DNA of 17,874 nt from Victivallales bacterium (GTDB taxonomy: Bacteria; Verrucomicrobiota; Lentisphaeria; Victivallales; UBA1829). The notes beneath the pieces are model-generated. The model had not been told where the DNA came from. It searched no databases and saw nothing but the letters and a program-made list of their open reading frames with translations. Position numbers and translations under genes: made by a program. The stretch is taken from the NCBI GenBank assembly GCA_016285335.1, contig JAEEQO010000039.1, forward strand, positions 1-17,874, written 5' to 3'. Within the stretch, counting starts at the first letter, position 1. Each line of letters begins with the position of its first letter. This document shows positions 7,602-14,936 of this stretch, in pieces.

Positions 7602-8522
7602 TCACTCGCTGAAAAGCCAGGTGGAGAGGTAGCGTTCGCCGGTGTCGGGCAGGAGCGCCACGATGCGTTTTCCAGCGAATTCCGAGCGTTTCGCAAGTTC
7701 GAGCGCGGCATAGAGCGCGGCGCCGGAACTGATGCCGACGAGCAGACCTTCCTGCGCGGCGGCGGCACGCGCGGTCGCGCCCGCGTTCTCTGCGGAAACG
7801 CCGATGACCTCGGTGATGAGGCCGGTGTTCAGCACCTTCGGCACAAAGCCCGCGCCGATGCCCTGAATCTTGTGCGGACCGGGCGCGCCGCCAGCGAGGA
7901 CCGGACTGGTGTCGGGTTCGACCGCAAAGATCTTCACATCGGGGTTCTTTTCGCGCAGGTATTCGCCCACGCCGGTCAGCGTGCCGCCGGTGCCCACGCC
8001 CGCCACGAACGCGTCGACTTTGCCGTCGGCGTCCGCCCAGATTTCCGGGCCGGTGTGCGCTTTGTGGTACGCCGGGTTCGCGGGGTTCTCGAACTGCTGC
8101 GGGATGAACGAACCGGGATTGGCCTCGCGGAGCTCAAGCGCCTTTGCGATCGCGCCCTTCATACCCTTCGCGCCTTCGGTCAGCACGATCTCCGCGCCGT
8201 ACGCCTGCGCGAGCTTGCGGCGTTCGATGCTCATGGTCTCCGGCATGGTCAGAATGAGGTGATAGCCCTTCACTGCCGCCACGAACGCGAGCCCGATGCC
8301 CGTGTTGCCGCTGGTCGGCTCGATGATGAGCGCGCCCGGCTTCAGTGCGCCGGCCTGCTCGGCCGCTTCGATCATGGCGAACGCGATGCGGTCTTTCACG
8401 GAACTGCCGGGGTTGAACGATTCGACCTTGACAACGACCTCAGCGCCGCCATGGTTGAGTTTGTTGATGCGGACGAGCGGGGTGCCGCCGATTTTGTCGA
8501 GGATGGTGTTTGCAATGCTCAT
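7602..8522 (-). CDS. cysK: Cysteine synthase A (O-acetylserine sulfhydrylase)
   Basis: CysK makes cysteine from O-acetylserine and sulfide. The 306 residues include NPGSSVKDR with the PLP lysine near residue 44, PTSGNTG, the phosphate-binding GTGGTLTG and [15 protein letters not shown], plus [14 protein letters not shown], a CysK hallmark. The ATG at 8522 has a strong GAAGGAG site. It is the first gene of the long minus-strand operon and is divergent from an Rrf2 regulator. It is clearly distinct from the CysM-like paralogue at 85-993, so this genome keeps two routes to cysteine. Confidence 0.95.
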   Translation of the reverse strand: MSIANTILDKIGGTPLVRINKLNHGGAEVVVKVESFNPGSSVKDRIAFAMIEAAEQAGALKPGALIIEPTSGNTGIGLAFVAAVKGYHLILTMPETMSIERRKLAQAYGAEIVLTEGAKGMKGAIAKALELREANPGSFIPQQFENPANPAYHKAHTGPEIWADADGKVDAFVAGVGTGGTLTGVGEYLREKNPDVKIFAVEPDTSPVLAGGAPGPHKIQGIGAGFVPKVLNTGLITEVIGVSAENAGATARAAAAQEGLLVGISSGAALYAALELAKRSEFAGKRIVALLPDTGERYLSTWLFSE

Positions 8523-8565
8523 AGTATTGTCTCCTTCAATTTTATGTTGTATGTCTTCAAAAAAA

Positions 8566-8580
8566 CAACCGTTCTGGTTG
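8566..8580. promoter_or_regulatory. CAACC-N5-GGTTG dyad in cysK leader (candidate operator)
   Basis: CAACC (8566-8570) and GGTTG (8576-8580) form a perfect five-base inverted repeat around GTTCT. It sits just downstream of the predicted cysK promoter and 44 bp before the ATG. It matches the dyad in the cysM leader at 1018-1032. A degenerate form (AATC-N5-GGTT) occurs at 8659-8671, just ahead of the rrf2 -35 box. Confidence 0.45.
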
Positions 8581-8590
8581 CGTATCTAAC

Positions 8591-8625
8591 ACAATATACA
8601 ATATCGCGTTTCGCCGAAAAGTCAA
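8591..8625 (-). promoter_or_regulatory. Probable cysK operon promoter region
   Basis: On the minus strand, TTGACT (8625-8620) is followed by an AT-rich block with two possible -10 boxes: TATTGT (8603-8598, 16-bp spacer) or TATATT (8598-8593, 21-bp spacer). The block is a tandem repeat ACAATAT-ACAATAT on the plus strand (8591-8604). TTGTATATT is shared with the cysM promoter. The true -10 is uncertain; an over-long spacer would imply an activator. Confidence 0.5.
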
Positions 8626-8677
8626 GCGGGAACGGGAAAATTTCTCTACTTTTTTTGTAATCTTTTTGGTTTTCTGC

Positions 8678-8706
8678 TTGAAAACGCCCGTTTCACGGGG
8701 TATATT
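8678..8706 (+). promoter_or_regulatory. Sigma70-type promoter for the Rrf2 regulator, with palindromic spacer
   Basis: TTGAAA (8678-8683) and TATATT (8701-8706) are 17 bp apart. The spacer contains the dyad CCCGT-TTC-ACGGG (8687-8699), placed where a bound repressor would block polymerase, which suggests autoregulation. AAGGAG (8734-8739) then precedes the ATG at 8750. Confidence 0.7.
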
Positions 8707-8749
8707 AAACGGCAGAAACGAAAAAAGAAGACCAAGGAGAAAGTGATTT

Positions 8750-9196
8750 ATGAAAATCTCTACCAAAGGAAGGTACGGACTGCGGATCCTGATTGATCTT
8801 GCCACGCATGATCCGTCCAAACCCCGGCAGCTCCACGACATCGCGCAATCGCAGCAGATTTCGGAAAAGTACATCAGCCGTCTCGTGCTCGACCTGAGGA
8901 AGGCGAAACTGATCCGTTCGACGCGCGGGGTCAATGGCGGCATCCACTTGGTGAAGTCGCCGGAGGAGATTACGCTGCTGGAGATTCTGGAAACGATGGA
9001 GGGGCCGATTTCGGTCGTGGGTTGCGTGCATTCTCCCGCGCAGTGCAGACGCAACGAACTGTGCCCCACGCGCGACATCTGGGTCCAGCTGAACGCCGGC
9101 ATCCGCGAACTCACGCGGCAGATCACGCTCGAAGACATCCTGAATACCTACCAGCGCCATGACGCCGAAAACGGCATCTTCGACTACTGCATCTGA
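8750..9196 (+). CDS. Rrf2/IscR-family transcriptional regulator with Fe-S-type cysteines
   Basis: The 148 residues begin MKISTKGRYGLRILIDLA, the standard Rrf2 start, with a winged helix-turn-helix covering about residues 10-70 (QQISEKYISRLVLDL is the recognition part, RGVNGG the wing). Cys92, Cys99 and Cys105 match the three-cysteine cluster motif of IscR (92, 98, 104), with one extra residue in the first gap. The family includes IscR (Fe-S homeostasis) and CymR (cysteine metabolism; lacks these cysteines). Divergence from the cysK operon suggests it controls sulfur supply in response to Fe-S or cysteine status. I do not assign a symbol because either role is possible. Confidence 0.9.
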   Translation: MKISTKGRYGLRILIDLATHDPSKPRQLHDIAQSQQISEKYISRLVLDLRKAKLIRSTRGVNGGIHLVKSPEEITLLEILETMEGPISVVGCVHSPAQCRRNELCPTRDIWVQLNAGIRELTRQITLEDILNTYQRHDAENGIFDYCI

Positions 9197-9306
9197 GGCG
9201 CGTCGTTTTGCCCGCACTGCTCCGAGAGCGAAATCTATCCGCCCGCTGAAACAAACGTTTTGCTTTCCGTCTATACAAAATATGCCCGACGCAATACAGC
9301 CCTCAA

Positions 9307-9790
9307 ATGGTGTTGGACCCTGCACCCGTTCCGGCATCCCATATCAAATCTGTAGGGAACCTCTATCAATTCGTTTTTGAGAGAGTGTTCGGTTTTTTGA
9401 CGGTTAAAGCCGTCGATAAGGCTTTTGCTGACGCAGAAGACTGGAACAATTGCTCGCACGAATGCAAACCTCGTACTCCGATGACAAAGGCTGTTGCTGC
9501 GGGGCGTATCCTTGAAGAAGACAAGGAACGCGCCGCAAAGCTCCAAGCTGCTTTGATTGAGAAGGGAGGCGGAAGTGTCGACCCGTTCGCCCCTGAACTT
9601 CAAGCAAGCTCGAATCCGCGGTTCGAGCTTGTCCCGGCAATTCCGGGAATGGAAGGTTCGGAACATCGGCGTGATATGCTGAGGTTTCTCTCCACGGCCT
9701 GTGAAGTCGCTGGTTTTCTCCGGCGGCAAGAGCATCCATGCACTTTTGGATGTCACTCGCATTCCCGGCGGTGAATCTGTCGCAATTGCA
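9307..9790 (+). pseudogene. Decayed gene fragment with primase-like motif
   Basis: A 155-codon plus-strand frame (9307-9774) has protein-like composition (EEDKERAAKLQAALIEKGG, NPRFELVPAIPG, EHRRDMLRFL) but loses sense at about 9690. There the next frame reads PVKSLVFSGGKSIHALLDV (about 9680-9750). Joining the two across a single frameshift gives a continuous helix-strand pattern ending in SGGKSIHA. That resembles the S-G-x-x-x-x-H motif of archaeo-eukaryotic-type primase and primase-polymerase domains found in plasmids and phages. No ribosome site or intact N-terminus is evident, and the homology stops where the repeat array begins. Interpretation as a mobile-element remnant is tentative. Confidence 0.4.
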
Positions 9791-9811
9791 CTTTGGCTGC
9801 TCATCACAAAA

Positions 9812-9899
9812 CGCTTACTTTCCGGTCTCTTTCAGAAAAGATCGCTTACTTTTCTTACAAAACGCTTACATTTTGGCGTTTTGTTTGCAAAACGCTTAC
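9812..9899. repeat. Four phased CGCTTAC repeats at the 3' end of fic
   Basis: CGCTTAC occurs at 9812, 9843, 9863 and 9893, usually as AAAACGCTTACWTT, with steps of 31, 20 and 30 bp, close to whole helical turns. A weaker CTTAC lies at 9854. The last copy contains the fic stop codon. A related pair lies upstream of fic at 11451-11488. The phasing suggests protein binding sites. Unit sequences between copies differ, so this is not a CRISPR. Confidence 0.65.
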
Positions 9900-11371
9900 A
9901 TTTGCATCGGAGGGAGCAGGATGTTTTCCTTGACGATTTTCGTCAGGGCATCGATTTCCTCATCAGTGAGTTCCTGGAAGAAACTACGACGGCTTTTCGG
10001 GAATCTACCGTGGTTCTGCTGCACGAAAAGAATGAACTGCGTCGCCTTCTTGTCCGGCATGTCAACGACATCCCGCATACTTGAGCGTGCCCGTTCCCAG
10101 CGAACCAGATAATCCAGTTCCGGAACAAGCTCGGTCTTTATGGTCTCCTCGACAACGCCGAAGAACATCTCAACAATCTGCGTGAAGTCGATATGTCGGT
10201 AGAAATCGACCGTATCATTTTTCACGGTCATTGAACCGTCGATGTGCAAGTCGTAATCCACGGCAGGAAGCAGGCGTTTGGAAAAGTTTTCAAGCATGGC
10301 ATCATAGAGCTTGGCGTTTTTGTACAGAAGCGCGGAAACGGGGAAGATGATGTTCTCCGGATTGAATCGCTTCGCGTTCAGTACATGATGAAGCAGATAC
10401 CGGTGCAGGCGGCCATTGCCGTCTTCAAACGGATGGATGAACACGAATGCGAAAGAAAGCACGGCGGCGTTGATGATGGTGTCGCCGGACGATTCAACAA
10501 GGCGACCGGCTGTCTCCAGATACGCGGCCATGAATTGCGAAAGATCGCCGGGCTTCAGTCCGATGAAATGAATAAGTTCACGTCCGGGAGACAATGTCTG
10601 CCCGACATACACCTGACTGCTCCGGTAGTCGTCTTCTTTGTAGCGTTCCTCCACGATCGCATTCTGAAGCTGTAAAAGCAGCGCCTTATCCAGCTTGTTC
10701 TTCCCTGCGTCGTGAAGCACGTTCATAAACGCGACAGTTCGTTTCTGGGATGGCGTCTGCCCTTCGATTGCGTACGAGGATTTCGTTTCCTTGAGGTACA
10801 GGAACGAGTTTGCCCGGTAGATCAGCTCGGACGGATACCCGGCGATAGCCTCTGTGACCTGGGATGCGAGGTCTTTTTGAATGTATTCCCGGATGCGGGA
10901 CGTCAACCTGACGACAGGACAGAAGTCCTTGTTGCCCGGAAGATTGCAGACGAGACGCTGTCGTTTGGCTTTCCACGAGTGTTCCTCATCCAGACAGAAA
11001 TATTCATCGGGCGGCAGAACGTAATCGTAGGAGCCTGTTTTCAGCGGAGCGACCGGTAGCTCGCGCCCTGTAAGAAACTCGTAAAGGAACCAGAGGCGGC
11101 GCGTATAGACGCCATGCGGAGTGGCCGACACAAGGGACGCCAGTTCCTGAGCTTCGATCTTCCGGAACAGAGCATTCAGCACCTCAAGATTCACGCCTTC
11201 ATGCTTGATGGCGAAGAGCAGATGTTCCTGCCATGAACCATCTGTCCGGAATCGCTCCGGGTAATGGATCTTCAAGCCGTCCGGGGTAAGCTCTTTTGAT
11301 TTTGTACTTCCGGGGCCAAGATAACACCGAAGCGGCTGTTCCAGAACATTCAGGGAAAACTGGTCTATCAA
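9896..11371 (-). CDS. Fic-domain protein, class II (likely AMP-transferase)
   Basis: Counting from the TTG at 11371, the protein has 491 residues. The Fic active-site motif HPFEDGNGRLHR is at 313-324, complete with catalytic His and phosphate-binding GNGR. The inhibitory-helix motif SSYAIEG at 198-204, with Glu203, precedes it, making this a self-inhibited class II Fic enzyme. Such proteins usually transfer AMP from ATP to target proteins. About 190 residues precede the inhibitory helix and about 170 follow the active site, ending in a possible winged-helix segment. No antitoxin partner is adjacent. The TTG lacks a ribosome site; the frame is open upstream to 11425 with AGGTGG at 11410-11405 but no ATG, so the true start may be non-canonical or lost. 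Confidence 0.85.
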   Translation of the reverse strand: MIDQFSLNVLEQPLRCYLGPGSTKSKELTPDGLKIHYPERFRTDGSWQEHLLFAIKHEGVNLEVLNALFRKIEAQELASLVSATPHGVYTRRLWFLYEFLTGRELPVAPLKTGSYDYVLPPDEYFCLDEEHSWKAKRQRLVCNLPGNKDFCPVVRLTSRIREYIQKDLASQVTEAIAGYPSELIYRANSFLYLKETKSSYAIEGQTPSQKRTVAFMNVLHDAGKNKLDKALLLQLQNAIVEERYKEDDYRSSQVYVGQTLSPGRELIHFIGLKPGDLSQFMAAYLETAGRLVESSGDTIINAAVLSFAFVFIHPFEDGNGRLHRYLLHHVLNAKRFNPENIIFPVSALLYKNAKLYDAMLENFSKRLLPAVDYDLHIDGSMTVKNDTVDFYRHIDFTQIVEMFFGVVEETIKTELVPELDYLVRWERARSSMRDVVDMPDKKATQFILFVQQNHGRFPKSRRSFFQELTDEEIDALTKIVKENILLPPMQM

Positions 11372-11450
11372 CTGGCTGTAGCCGATTTTTTCTATTATGA
11401 TGCACCACCTGGGTTCTTTTTGTTATTTTTTGCGCATTTCTCTTTTAAAA

Positions 11451-11488
11451 TACTTACATTTTGGCATTTTTCAAACAAAAACGCTTAC
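11451..11488. repeat. Upstream pair of the CGCTTAC repeat
   Basis: TACTTACATTTTGGC (11451-11465) and AAACGCTTACA (11479-11489) lie 31 bp apart, mirroring 9863-9899, where CGCTTACATTTTGGC is also followed 30 bp later by another CGCTTAC. The two composite copies are in the same orientation on either side of fic, the upstream one about 80-115 bp before its start. Confidence 0.6.
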
Positions 11489-11489
11489 A

Positions 11490-11966
11490 AATCCAGAAAA
11501 AAGTCAGAAAACACTTCGTCTCTCCTGCCGTGGTTCTGTATCCGGTGAAGAAGATGCTTACTGTTGCATCCCGATAGCACATCCGGGCGGATTCAGTATT
11601 TTCTGATAAAAGGATTCTAGGGGCATATTAGCACCTCGCTACAATACCGTAGCGGTCAAACAAACCCCGTCCGTTTTCCCTCCGGTCAGCTGCATTTGCA
11701 AGCCGCCCACAAAAAATGCCGAAAAAACGAGCTTTTCGGTTGCCTACAGGCAAAGACGGTTATCCTGCTGCGATTCAATCCGACAAGCCCGTTTTGACAG
11801 TTTTATCCCTGCTCAGATGGGATGCCATTTTTCTCACGTGCATAATCTGGGCAGACGTTTGGTCGAAACTGCCCAATTTTGAGTTCAAAATCGTCAGTTT
11901 GTCTTTTGAGGTGGTTTTTTCTGCTTGCAGGTTTTGCAAAAATGGTGTATGGAGGAAGACATCCCC
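11490..11966. other. Non-coding interval between fic and the AIDA/RTX gene
   Basis: I see no convincing gene in this stretch; short frames lack ribosome sites and protein-like composition. It holds the hairpin at 11711-11739, an adjacent TTGCCT-AC-AGGCAA dyad (11739-11752), and ATTTTGA-AC-TCAAAAT (11877-11892). It is the start-proximal side of fic and the 3' side of the AIDA/RTX gene. Confidence 0.5.
11711..11739 (-). terminator. Candidate rho-independent terminator after the AIDA/RTX gene
   Basis: On the minus strand, CCGAAAA and TTTTCGG (11739-11733 and 11725-11719) pair perfectly around a seven-base loop. They are followed by CA and a run of six T (11716-11711). It lies about 230 nt beyond the stop at 11967, which is distant but is the best terminator seen downstream. 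Confidence 0.5.
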
Positions 11967-14489
11967 TTACAAACTCGCAAGCATCCCCTTCCCGGCTTCC
12001 TCAAAGATGCGTTCCGATGTGGCATCCATGAATGCGCCCATACCGGACAACGCGGCGAACTGGTCGGAACCATCGTCACCGAATTTCAGCGAGATCTTGT
12101 CTGCTGTAACACCGGAGACCTTGACGCTGTTCACGCCGTCCTTGTAGGTCAGCGTGGATTCATTCCAGTTTGCTTCACTACCGGACAGGAACCACAGCGT
12201 GACGGAACCACCCGCGAGCTGTTCGACCGTATCGGTTCCCCAATTGCCGCAGAACGTGAAGACGTCGTCTCCGCCGCCGCCGTGCATGCGCTCAATCCCG
12301 ATGCCGCCGGCAATCACATCGTTGCCGGACGCGCCGACGATGCGGTCGTTTCCGGCGTCGCCGAACAGGAAGTTATCGCCCTTGTTCGCCCAGATGGTGT
12401 CGTCGCCGTCGCCGCCGCGGATTGTCAGGCCGTCGCCCGTGTACTCGAACCGCTGACTGGTCATGTCCACGACGTCGTTGCCGAAGCCGGCGCGGATCTC
12501 GTGGATCTTGAACAGGCGGGACATGTGTTTTTCGATTCCTTCCGGCAGGTCGGTGAAGACATCGTCCACGAAGAGCGCGTCGCCGTTTTCGCCGTCGGAC
12601 AGGCACAGCACGTTCGGATCCGCCGAGCCGAAGAACAGGTTCTGAATCCGCCCCTTGCCGTTCGTGGAGACCAGTTCGTTCGTGCCGGTCCAGTCGTTGA
12701 CGGAGCCGACGTGCTGGGCAAAGCAGATGGATCCCCATGTCCCGTTCGGCGTGGCGAAGAAAACGTCGCCGTTGGCGTCGGCATCGGACTGCACGACTTT
12801 CGGCGTCTCCGGCGTATCGGAAACAACGATCTCGTTCCCGGGCGACCACTCTTCGAATGCGGCCGATCTGACACGCCACTGCCATGTTCCCGCCGGGAGT
12901 TCCAGGAGGTCTTCGGCGTTCGTGTCCGCCGCCACGCGGAGACAGTGCTGGAATCCGTCCGTGCTGTATTCCACCACGTAGCCGCCCCCGATCGTCGGAT
13001 CCCAGCTCACCAGGTCCTTGGTCCCGACCGGATTCTCAATTTTCAGGCTGCCTGTTGCGAATGTCAGCGAAGAATCGTTCAGATTCAGCAGATAGGCGGT
13101 TTCGCCGACATTGAACATCGTTCCGATGCCGAGCGTGCCGAGCGTTTCGCCGGACGTGTTCTGCACCGTGATCGTGCGGTCGAACTTCGCCGCGCCGTCC
13201 GCGAGCGAATACGTCCCGTACGCCTGAGCGTCGGACACCGTGAGCGTGTAAGACGGCGTCCCCATCAGGATGGAGAGGTCGTTCACGAGTGCCTCCGCGC
13301 CCGCCTCAGTTTGCGTGAGGTCGAAATCCAGGATCGAGCCGACGAACGGGATGACGATCGCGCCGTCCTCGAACGTCATGTGTCCGGTGATGCTGGTCCC
13401 GTCGTAGATCAGAAGACTGCCGTCGGCTTTGACGACCGCCCCGCTGATCACGCCGCTGGAGACCTCGGCCATGCCGCCGGGATTGACGGTGACGCCGTTT
13501 GCCGTGCCGCCGGAGAAGACTTCGAGTCTGCCGCCCGCGTTGACCGTGGTATCGGTCGCGGTCGTCCCGGCGTGGACCGTGGCGCTGTCGGCGAGTTCCA
13601 GCCCGGAAATGGTGTTGGATGCGAACGTGACAGTTGCTCCATCCGAAATCTCGACATATCCGCCGTTCTCCAGGACTTCCGTCGCCGTGCCGCCGGAGAG
13701 GATTTCGAGCTTTCCGCCGGAGTTGACGGTTGCTTTGCTCATATAGCCGCCGTTCGCGCCGCCGGGGACGGTTTCGCCCGCCAGCGTGACGATGCCGCCG
13801 CTGATTTTCGCATTGTAACCGCTGCCGCCCGCGGCAATCGTGGCCGCGCCGCCGTCGTACACCGTGACGGAGTTGACGATGCCGCCTGAAGATACCTCCA
13901 TCACGCCGCCGGAACTGATCACGGCTCTGTATGCGTAGCCCAAAGACTGAATGTCCACCCGCCCGCCGTCGAACACCGTGGCGCTGTCGGCCACTGCGCC
14001 CGCATCTACTTCAAGCGTACCGTATGTTTGTATCTCGTCCGAAAAGCCGCCGTTCCACTGATGGATGATGCCGCCCTGCGAAACGACCGACTTGCGCGCA
14101 AGCGCCCCGGAATGGATATGCAGTTCGCCGCCGTTCTCCACGAAAGCGCTGTTAATCTTTACTTCGGCATAAACCACTTGCGAGCCGCCGGACTTTACGA
14201 TGCTTTTGATCGTCGAACCGCCGCTGGAAACCACATACAGACCACCGGATTCCACGGTTGTATCACGGGCATAACCACCGGCCAGGATTGTCGCCGTACC
14301 CCCGGAAGAAACCGTACAGACATACAGAATCCCCCCTGAGGACACGAATACTTTTCCTCCGTCGGCAAGCCCGATTTCCTTTGCCCAGCCGCCGTTCGAA
14401 ACCCGCAGAACGCCATCCTGAAGGACCAGCAGCCCGGTCGAAGTCACGCCGGAGGAAACGGCTACATTACCTAAAATATTTTCATCCAT
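11967..14489 (-). CDS. AIDA-repeat and RTX-repeat secreted protein
   Basis: The 840 residues fall into three parts. Residues 1-350 are about 16-20-residue beta-repeats of the AIDA/autotransporter strand-loop-strand type, such as TVNAGGRLEVFSGGTANGVT. Residues 380-660 are non-repetitive, with a WQWRVRSAAFEEWSPG segment resembling a fibronectin III-like end. Residues 667-745 hold glycine/aspartate nonapeptide RTX repeats (GGDGDDTIW, GDAGNDRIVG, GGGGDDVFTF) that bind calcium and mark type I secretion substrates. No N-terminal signal peptide and no autotransporter barrel are seen, so export by a type I system is the best inference. A weak AGGG lies before the ATG. A surface adhesin role is likely but unproven. 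Confidence 0.85.
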   Translation of the reverse strand: MDENILGNVAVSSGVTSTGLLVLQDGVLRVSNGGWAKEIGLADGGKVFVSSGGILYVCTVSSGGTATILAGGYARDTTVESGGLYVVSSGGSTIKSIVKSGGSQVVYAEVKINSAFVENGGELHIHSGALARKSVVSQGGIIHQWNGGFSDEIQTYGTLEVDAGAVADSATVFDGGRVDIQSLGYAYRAVISSGGVMEVSSGGIVNSVTVYDGGAATIAAGGSGYNAKISGGIVTLAGETVPGGANGGYMSKATVNSGGKLEILSGGTATEVLENGGYVEISDGATVTFASNTISGLELADSATVHAGTTATDTTVNAGGRLEVFSGGTANGVTVNPGGMAEVSSGVISGAVVKADGSLLIYDGTSITGHMTFEDGAIVIPFVGSILDFDLTQTEAGAEALVNDLSILMGTPSYTLTVSDAQAYGTYSLADGAAKFDRTITVQNTSGETLGTLGIGTMFNVGETAYLLNLNDSSLTFATGSLKIENPVGTKDLVSWDPTIGGGYVVEYSTDGFQHCLRVAADTNAEDLLELPAGTWQWRVRSAAFEEWSPGNEIVVSDTPETPKVVQSDADANGDVFFATPNGTWGSICFAQHVGSVNDWTGTNELVSTNGKGRIQNLFFGSADPNVLCLSDGENGDALFVDDVFTDLPEGIEKHMSRLFKIHEIRAGFGNDVVDMTSQRFEYTGDGLTIRGGDGDDTIWANKGDNFLFGDAGNDRIVGASGNDVIAGGIGIERMHGGGGDDVFTFCGNWGTDTVEQLAGGSVTLWFLSGSEANWNESTLTYKDGVNSVKVSGVTADKISLKFGDDGSDQFAALSGMGAFMDATSERIFEEAGKGMLASL

Positions 14490-14767
14490 ATCTGTAAAAC
14501 CCTGTATATAGATTCCGTTTTCACGGACTCCTGCGGTTGTTCAATCTCCCTCAGATCGGTCATTTTCACGTTGTCCCGCGATTCCGGCAACAGACCGGGT
14601 GTGACAAGCACAGTATCGAAGATGTCTGTTTTCAGGACTGTCCTGAATCGGACACATCAAACTGGTCCGTTTCACCCGTTGATGGAAGATTGCCCGGATG
14701 TCGGCCTTCATCACGACGTTTCCGCCGTCATGCGGCCAACCATCAGTAATTTTGCTGTTTTGGAGAT
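14490..14767. other. Intergenic region with a 17-bp palindrome
   Basis: No gene is supported in this 278-bp gap; its frames look non-coding. It contains the perfect dyad TTCAGGAC-T-GTCCTGAA at 14631-14647, overlapped by TGTCC-N6-GGACA (14639-14654). These could be an operator for the AIDA/RTX gene or a hairpin in the transcript that includes the small peptide gene. No clear promoter was recognised. Confidence 0.45.
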
Positions 14768-14902
14768 TTATGATCCCCACTCATCATCATTATCACCATC
14801 AGGTACAGAATTATCACCCTTCACACAAATCGTTACAGGTTTGATGTCGAAAACTTCCGGTGTTTCGTATGTCTCTTTTTGTTTCGGTTCCGTCGAGTTC
14901 AT
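14768..14902 (-). CDS. 44-residue peptide with YxxPxV motif and acidic tail, function unknown
   Basis: The ATG at 14902 is preceded by AAAGGA about 10 nt upstream, and the gene starts 34 nt after the stop of the 890-residue protein, so they are probably cotranscribed. The peptide runs MNSTEPKQKETYETPEVFD, then IKPVTICVKG, then a tail rich in Asp/Asn ending DEWGS. It has one Cys (26). Lys/Glu plus TYETPEV resembles leader segments of ribosomally made, modified peptides, where a YxxP motif is read by an RRE domain. It also resembles short conserved peptides of unknown role in gut anaerobes. No modification enzyme is in the window. A Ca-binding role for the DxDxD-like tail is another possibility. 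The open frame extends to 14986, but that start overlaps the upstream gene and lacks support. Confidence 0.6.
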   Translation of the reverse strand: MNSTEPKQKETYETPEVFDIKPVTICVKGDNSVPDGDNDDEWGS

Positions 14903-14936
14903 ATTCGTGTAAATCCTTTGTTTGTTTTCAGACTGA

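Noticed and set aside
6960..8660. 566-codon plus-strand frame
   Set aside because: Antisense to thiS, the HD gene and cysK; composition is that of a shadow frame.
9812..9899. CRISPR array
   Set aside because: The repeat is only 7-15 bp, spacings vary (31, 20, 30) and the intervals are too short and partly alike; no cas gene is near.
9896..11371. Fic/antitoxin (FicT-FicA) two-gene system
   Set aside because: The inhibitory SSYAIEG helix is within the same protein and no separate antitoxin frame adjoins it.
11925..13889. 654-codon plus-strand frame
   Set aside because: Antisense to the AIDA/RTX gene, whose repeats and RTX motifs show the minus strand is coding.
14768..14902. Lasso peptide precursor
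   Set aside because: The YxxP motif and a Gly with Asp seven and nine positions later are suggestive, but the conserved Thr two before the core is missing and no lasso enzymes are in the window.
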